From: Yes71-27 sp040758635
Lineage (GTDB): Bacteria > Bacillota > Desulfotomaculia > Desulfotomaculales > Ammonificaceae
DNA length: 64,000 bases
Direction of reading: 5' to 3'
Assembly (NCBI GenBank): GCA_040758635.1
Contig: JBFLVI010000003.1
Location: 67,147 to 131,146, forward strand
Part shown: in pieces, positions 58,060-64,000 of the stretch
Layout: the number at the start of each line of letters is the position of its first letter
Position numbering within the stretch: the first letter of the stretch is position 1
The notes under the pieces: generated by a model
Told to the model about the DNA's origin: nothing
The model's input: only the letters and a program-made list of their open reading frames with translations
The model's database searches: none
Program-made: the position numbers and the translations under genes

Positions 58060-59052
58060 GTGAACCAAGGCGGCTCAGGCAACTTTCAGTTGGTGCTGGC
58101 CTATTTGAAACAGGGAACCGGTCAGGGCGAGTATGTCATTCATGCTACCTCCAACATCCTTTACAGTCTCGGTTTAGATCCGTTGGAATTTCTTGCTGAG
58201 ATTGGCTTTACTCGCTATCAAGGTTATTGTCCCTTTCACCGTCACAGGTGTTTTTACAGAGTGATTGCAACAGTTAAGCAGGATGTTCGCGGATTTGAAA
58301 ACCTCGAAATCCCCCGCCGTTTCCAAACATTCGCTGGAAAGATTGGTGAACTATTTCAATTGCGTGAGCAAGAGGATCGAATCCTCAGAGAAATCGGGAT
58401 CAATTCGTCAGGAAGACTTATATTTGGACCGCCGGTTGAGATCGAGGGAAGTGAAAAGGAGATTCCACTTTGGGTTGATGAAGTCAAGTTCCCGCGGCTT
58501 CGTGAACTGGAAAGGCAAAAAGCCACACTCCAGAAAGAGATAGACGAACTGAGCGGGTTTTTGCCTTTGCTTTATGGAAGTGGAGATATACTTGAGGAAG
58601 CAGTCATTAAAGCGCTTCGTTTCATAGGTCTGGATGCCAAGCGGGCGCCCAAGGGATTTACAGCGGATATTCTTGCTCAAACCTGCGATGGTTCGCGAAA
58701 GTTTGGTTTTGAAGTTACCGGTATCTCTGGTCCGGTTAAAAAGGATAGCAAAAAGTTAACGCAATTAGTAGAATTTGAACTTACAAAAGAGCACGGAGAG
58801 AAAACGGTTTTGGTAGCGAACACTCATAACGCAATACCGATTTCCGATAGAAGAAATCTCGAAGACTTTACACCCCAAGTTTTGGACTTTCTCGGTCGGC
58901 ATCCGATTCTTCTAATGACTGGTTGGGATCTATATTGTATGGTACGCGATATATTGGAAAGCTCCCGGCAGAGAGAAGAAATCCTTGATATACTCTATGC
59001 GAGAACTGGAAGATTAAACTACGAGAATAACAACTGGGGAAACAGGTGCTAA
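58060..59052 (+). CDS. restriction-endonuclease-like protein
   Basis: 330 residues, low GC. N-terminal part contains CPFHRHRCFYRVIA (two Cys, several His: possible zinc site). After a coiled-coil segment (LRELERQKATLQKEIDEL) there is a PD-(D/E)xK-like core: GLDAKRAPKGFTADILA, GSRKFGFEVTGI, and a C-terminal alpha/beta part (KTVLVANTHNAIPISDR). A Mrr-like or defence nuclease role is inference. GTG start with a weak ribosome site (GTCAG). Confidence 0.55.
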   Translation: MNQGGSGNFQLVLAYLKQGTGQGEYVIHATSNILYSLGLDPLEFLAEIGFTRYQGYCPFHRHRCFYRVIATVKQDVRGFENLEIPRRFQTFAGKIGELFQLREQEDRILREIGINSSGRLIFGPPVEIEGSEKEIPLWVDEVKFPRLRELERQKATLQKEIDELSGFLPLLYGSGDILEEAVIKALRFIGLDAKRAPKGFTADILAQTCDGSRKFGFEVTGISGPVKKDSKKLTQLVEFELTKEHGEKTVLVANTHNAIPISDRRNLEDFTPQVLDFLGRHPILLMTGWDLYCMVRDILESSRQREEILDILYARTGRLNYENNNWGNRC

Positions 59053-59234
59053 CAGCGTGTTTGCGGTTTGCACCTTAGGTACTTCGCAAACCCGCAAAAC
59101 CATAGGCGGTATACCGGCCCCAGAAAAGACTATACGAACGGTATTGTAGAATAGGAGCAATTGAACGAGGAGGAACGGAGCCGGGTCGACACCTGAGTGG
59201 ACAGCCTGCGCCTGCAGTTTTGTAGCACTTCAGG

Positions 59235-59491
59235 TCACTGACTGGCGAGTATAGACAAGAACTATTGGCCAGCCGTTATCGTGAGAAGAGTTACTCCGTG
59301 CCCGACGAATAGCGGTCTATACCGACGGGACTATCGCAGAGCCACCAGAGCGCTTAACTCAATTGCAGGACTGGGCGGTCGAAATGCTGGGTAAGTTCGC
59401 TAAGGTCTTTCGGGGTCGCATTGCGGCCCTGCCGAAGGAACTGGGGACCCTGGGCGATACGTACGCCAGCGAAGTGGCCAAAAAGGCTTAG
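59235..59491 (+). pseudogene. remnant of a DUF4268-like gene
   Basis: Two adjacent frames carry plausible coding sequence: GEYRQELLASRYREKSYSVP up to TAG near 59310, then IAVYTDGTIAEPPERLTQLQ and DWAVEMLGKFAKVFRGRIAA to TAG 59491. The second piece resembles the C-terminal end of DUF4268-type proteins (aspartate-glycine motif, then W-rich helix). A frameshift plus missing N-terminus makes it a relic. The rest of the 524-base gap (59053-59576) holds no gene. Confidence 0.45.
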
Positions 59492-59576
59492 CAAAGCCAA
59501 AAAAGATAAGGTATAGCCTTGAGGAGTCTTTCTAAGCTTTATGGGCTTTTGCTTCTTTGCCGAAGGGGTTGAATAT

Positions 59577-62917
<3,341 letters not shown>

Positions 62918-62918
<1 letters not shown>

Positions 62919-63625
62919 TGTCCCTATCTCAGATGTCTAACCTGCCTTATTGGGCTTACTTCATCCAGGAGGTAATACTACCGCGAGTTCGTTGCTTACG
63001 GGAGGTCTATAACCGGAGGATACTATCTGCCTTTGAAGGGCTGGAGGAAGAAGCACGGCGCATAAGAGAAAAGGAATGGGAACGCTTGATCTCTCAGCCT
63101 GCAGATCCAGAGGGGGATACAGATTTATCTGACTTAGCAGAGGCTGCTCAAGAAGTTGCCACGAGCCACTATATCTCTTTAAAAGAGATTCAGCAGGGCA
63201 TAATAAATCTTTCTACCGTTCATATATACCACCTTTTTGAGCAAGAATTATTGTTTATTTTTCGGAATGAAGCTTTACCTCATCCACCATCAGACCCCAA
63301 GCTCCCTGAGGTAGTAAATTGGTTCAAATCCTCTGGAATTGAGTTAGAAAGTTTTCGGTCCTGGCCTAACTTGGATGAGCTTCGTTTGGTAGCTAACGTG
63401 GTAAAACACGCGGACGGACCTTCGGCTAATAAATTAAGATCATTACGCCCAGATATGTTTGTTCCGCCCGAGGATGATTTTTTGCGGAAACTTCCGCCAC
63501 CAACCTGCGTTTTTCGACCTCTGGTTGGCGAGGACTTGTATGTAACCACGGATGAAATAAATTTATACTTCGGAGCAGTAGAAGATTTTTGGCGGGAACT
63601 TATCGATAAACTGAAGATTTTATAA
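62918..63625 (+). CDS. helical protein in the helicase-methylase locus, unknown
   Basis: 235 residues, AT-richer than the helicase gene. GTG 62918 overlaps the helicase stop (TAGTG); ATG 62933 is another option. Mostly helical with a conserved-looking LRLVANVVKHADG near residue 160, reminiscent of HEPN or Abi-type proteins in defence loci, but the R-x4-6-H spacing is not met. No family call. By coupling, it is part of the helicase system. Confidence 0.6.
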
Positions 63626-63747
63626 AAAGAGGCCTCTGCCAATTTTGAGTCACTTAAGGGGTGAAAAACAGTGGCCGTCTTTGTTTTCAGTGGTCGGGTA
63701 TTTCCTGAACGGACGAAGCTTAATAGCTCTCAACCTATACCCTCTGG

Positions 63748-64000
63748 ATGAAAGGGATGAATTTGGTGGTCACCGGTAAAAAATCCTTCATCGAAACAAG
63801 CTTTCCCGTCAAAGAAGTCAGCCAGGAGTCGGCCCGGGAGAAGAATATCCGGCACGGGCACATCTCCACCCTACACATCTGGTGGGCGCGGCGGCCGCTG
63901 GCGGCCTCCCGGGCGACGATTTACGCGGCGCTGGTTCCGGAGCCGAAGGATGAGCTGGAGCGTATTAAACGGGCGGAGTTCATCACCGAGCTTTGCAAAT
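63748..64000 (+). CDS. DUF1156-type DNA methylase, 5' part
   Basis: 84 codons visible, cut by the window end. The start is ATG 63748 or 63757. KSFIETSFPVKEVSQESARE then KNIRHGHISTLHIWWARRPL is the diagnostic N-terminus of DUF1156-type adenine/DNA methylases, with the basic HxHxSTLHxWWARRPLA motif. Catalytic motifs (DPPY/NPPY) lie beyond the window. Third gene of the helicase locus; probably protects host DNA as in restriction-like systems. Confidence 0.85.
   Translation, partial: MKGMNLVVTGKKSFIETSFPVKEVSQESAREKNIRHGHISTLHIWWARRPLAASRATIYAALVPEPKDELERIKRAEFITELCK

Overview
The window looks like the chromosome of a GC-rich anaerobic Firmicute of the Clostridia, closest in flavour to the Desulfotomaculum/Ammonifex/Moorella type. 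The reasons are the tmk-holB-ricT-rsmI-abrB order, a Spo0B-like gene next to obg, a selenocysteine-containing SelD, sigma-54 promoters, Usp/TauE anion-transport genes and strong AGGAGG ribosome sites with many GTG/TTG starts. The species cannot be named from sequence alone.

1-28 kb is mostly conserved housekeeping DNA. It holds tmk, holB, ricT, rsmI and an AbrB-type regulator; tRNA-Asn; a chemoreceptor with a cysteine-rich N-terminus; selD with an in-frame UGA; a Lon-like protease; ogt; rplU-rpmA; apgM; spo0B-like-obg-proB-HIT-proA; nadD; an RRM protein; rsfS; tRNA-Ala and leuS. Between rpmA and apgM-spo0B-obg lies a three-gene exosortase-G-type operon (PTPS-like membrane protein, exosortase carrying its own secreted domain, processive glycosyltransferase).

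28-39 kb is a membrane-transport and stress block: two Usp proteins, two TauE/SafE-type permeases with small membrane partners, an ArsB/NhaD-type permease, and a histidine kinase with an NtrC-type regulator. Two near-perfect sigma-54 promoters lie in the same block. A strongly folded, separately terminated intergenic element at 28.74-28.96 kb may be an RNA or a structured repeat.

39-53 kb is accessory. A tyrosine integrase sits beside tRNA-Thr and is followed by a small phage-like regulatory module (excisionase, CI-like repressor, operators, frameshifted Cro-like gene). Next come two regulators with degenerate receiver domains around a 21-bp tandem repeat, then a secretion cluster: three or four SipW/TasA-like secreted proteins, a rhodanese, an IS-truncated CARDB protein, a membrane protein fused to an S26B signal peptidase, and a DUF5305-like protein. 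I infer these form one surface-fibre or matrix system.

53-64 kb begins with moaA, whose essential C-terminal Gly-Gly runs straight into an integrase fragment. After a second truncated integrase come two secreted or membrane hydrolase-like proteins, several small AT-richer genes (GIY-YIG-like, restriction-nuclease-like), and a defence locus: SNF2 helicase with a DUF3883-like end, a small helical protein, and a DUF1156-type DNA methylase cut by the window edge. The helicase-methylase pair resembles class 1 DISARM.

Several accessory genes are broken at homopolymer runs (C6, C6, T5, A5). These may be real decay, phase variation or sequencing error.
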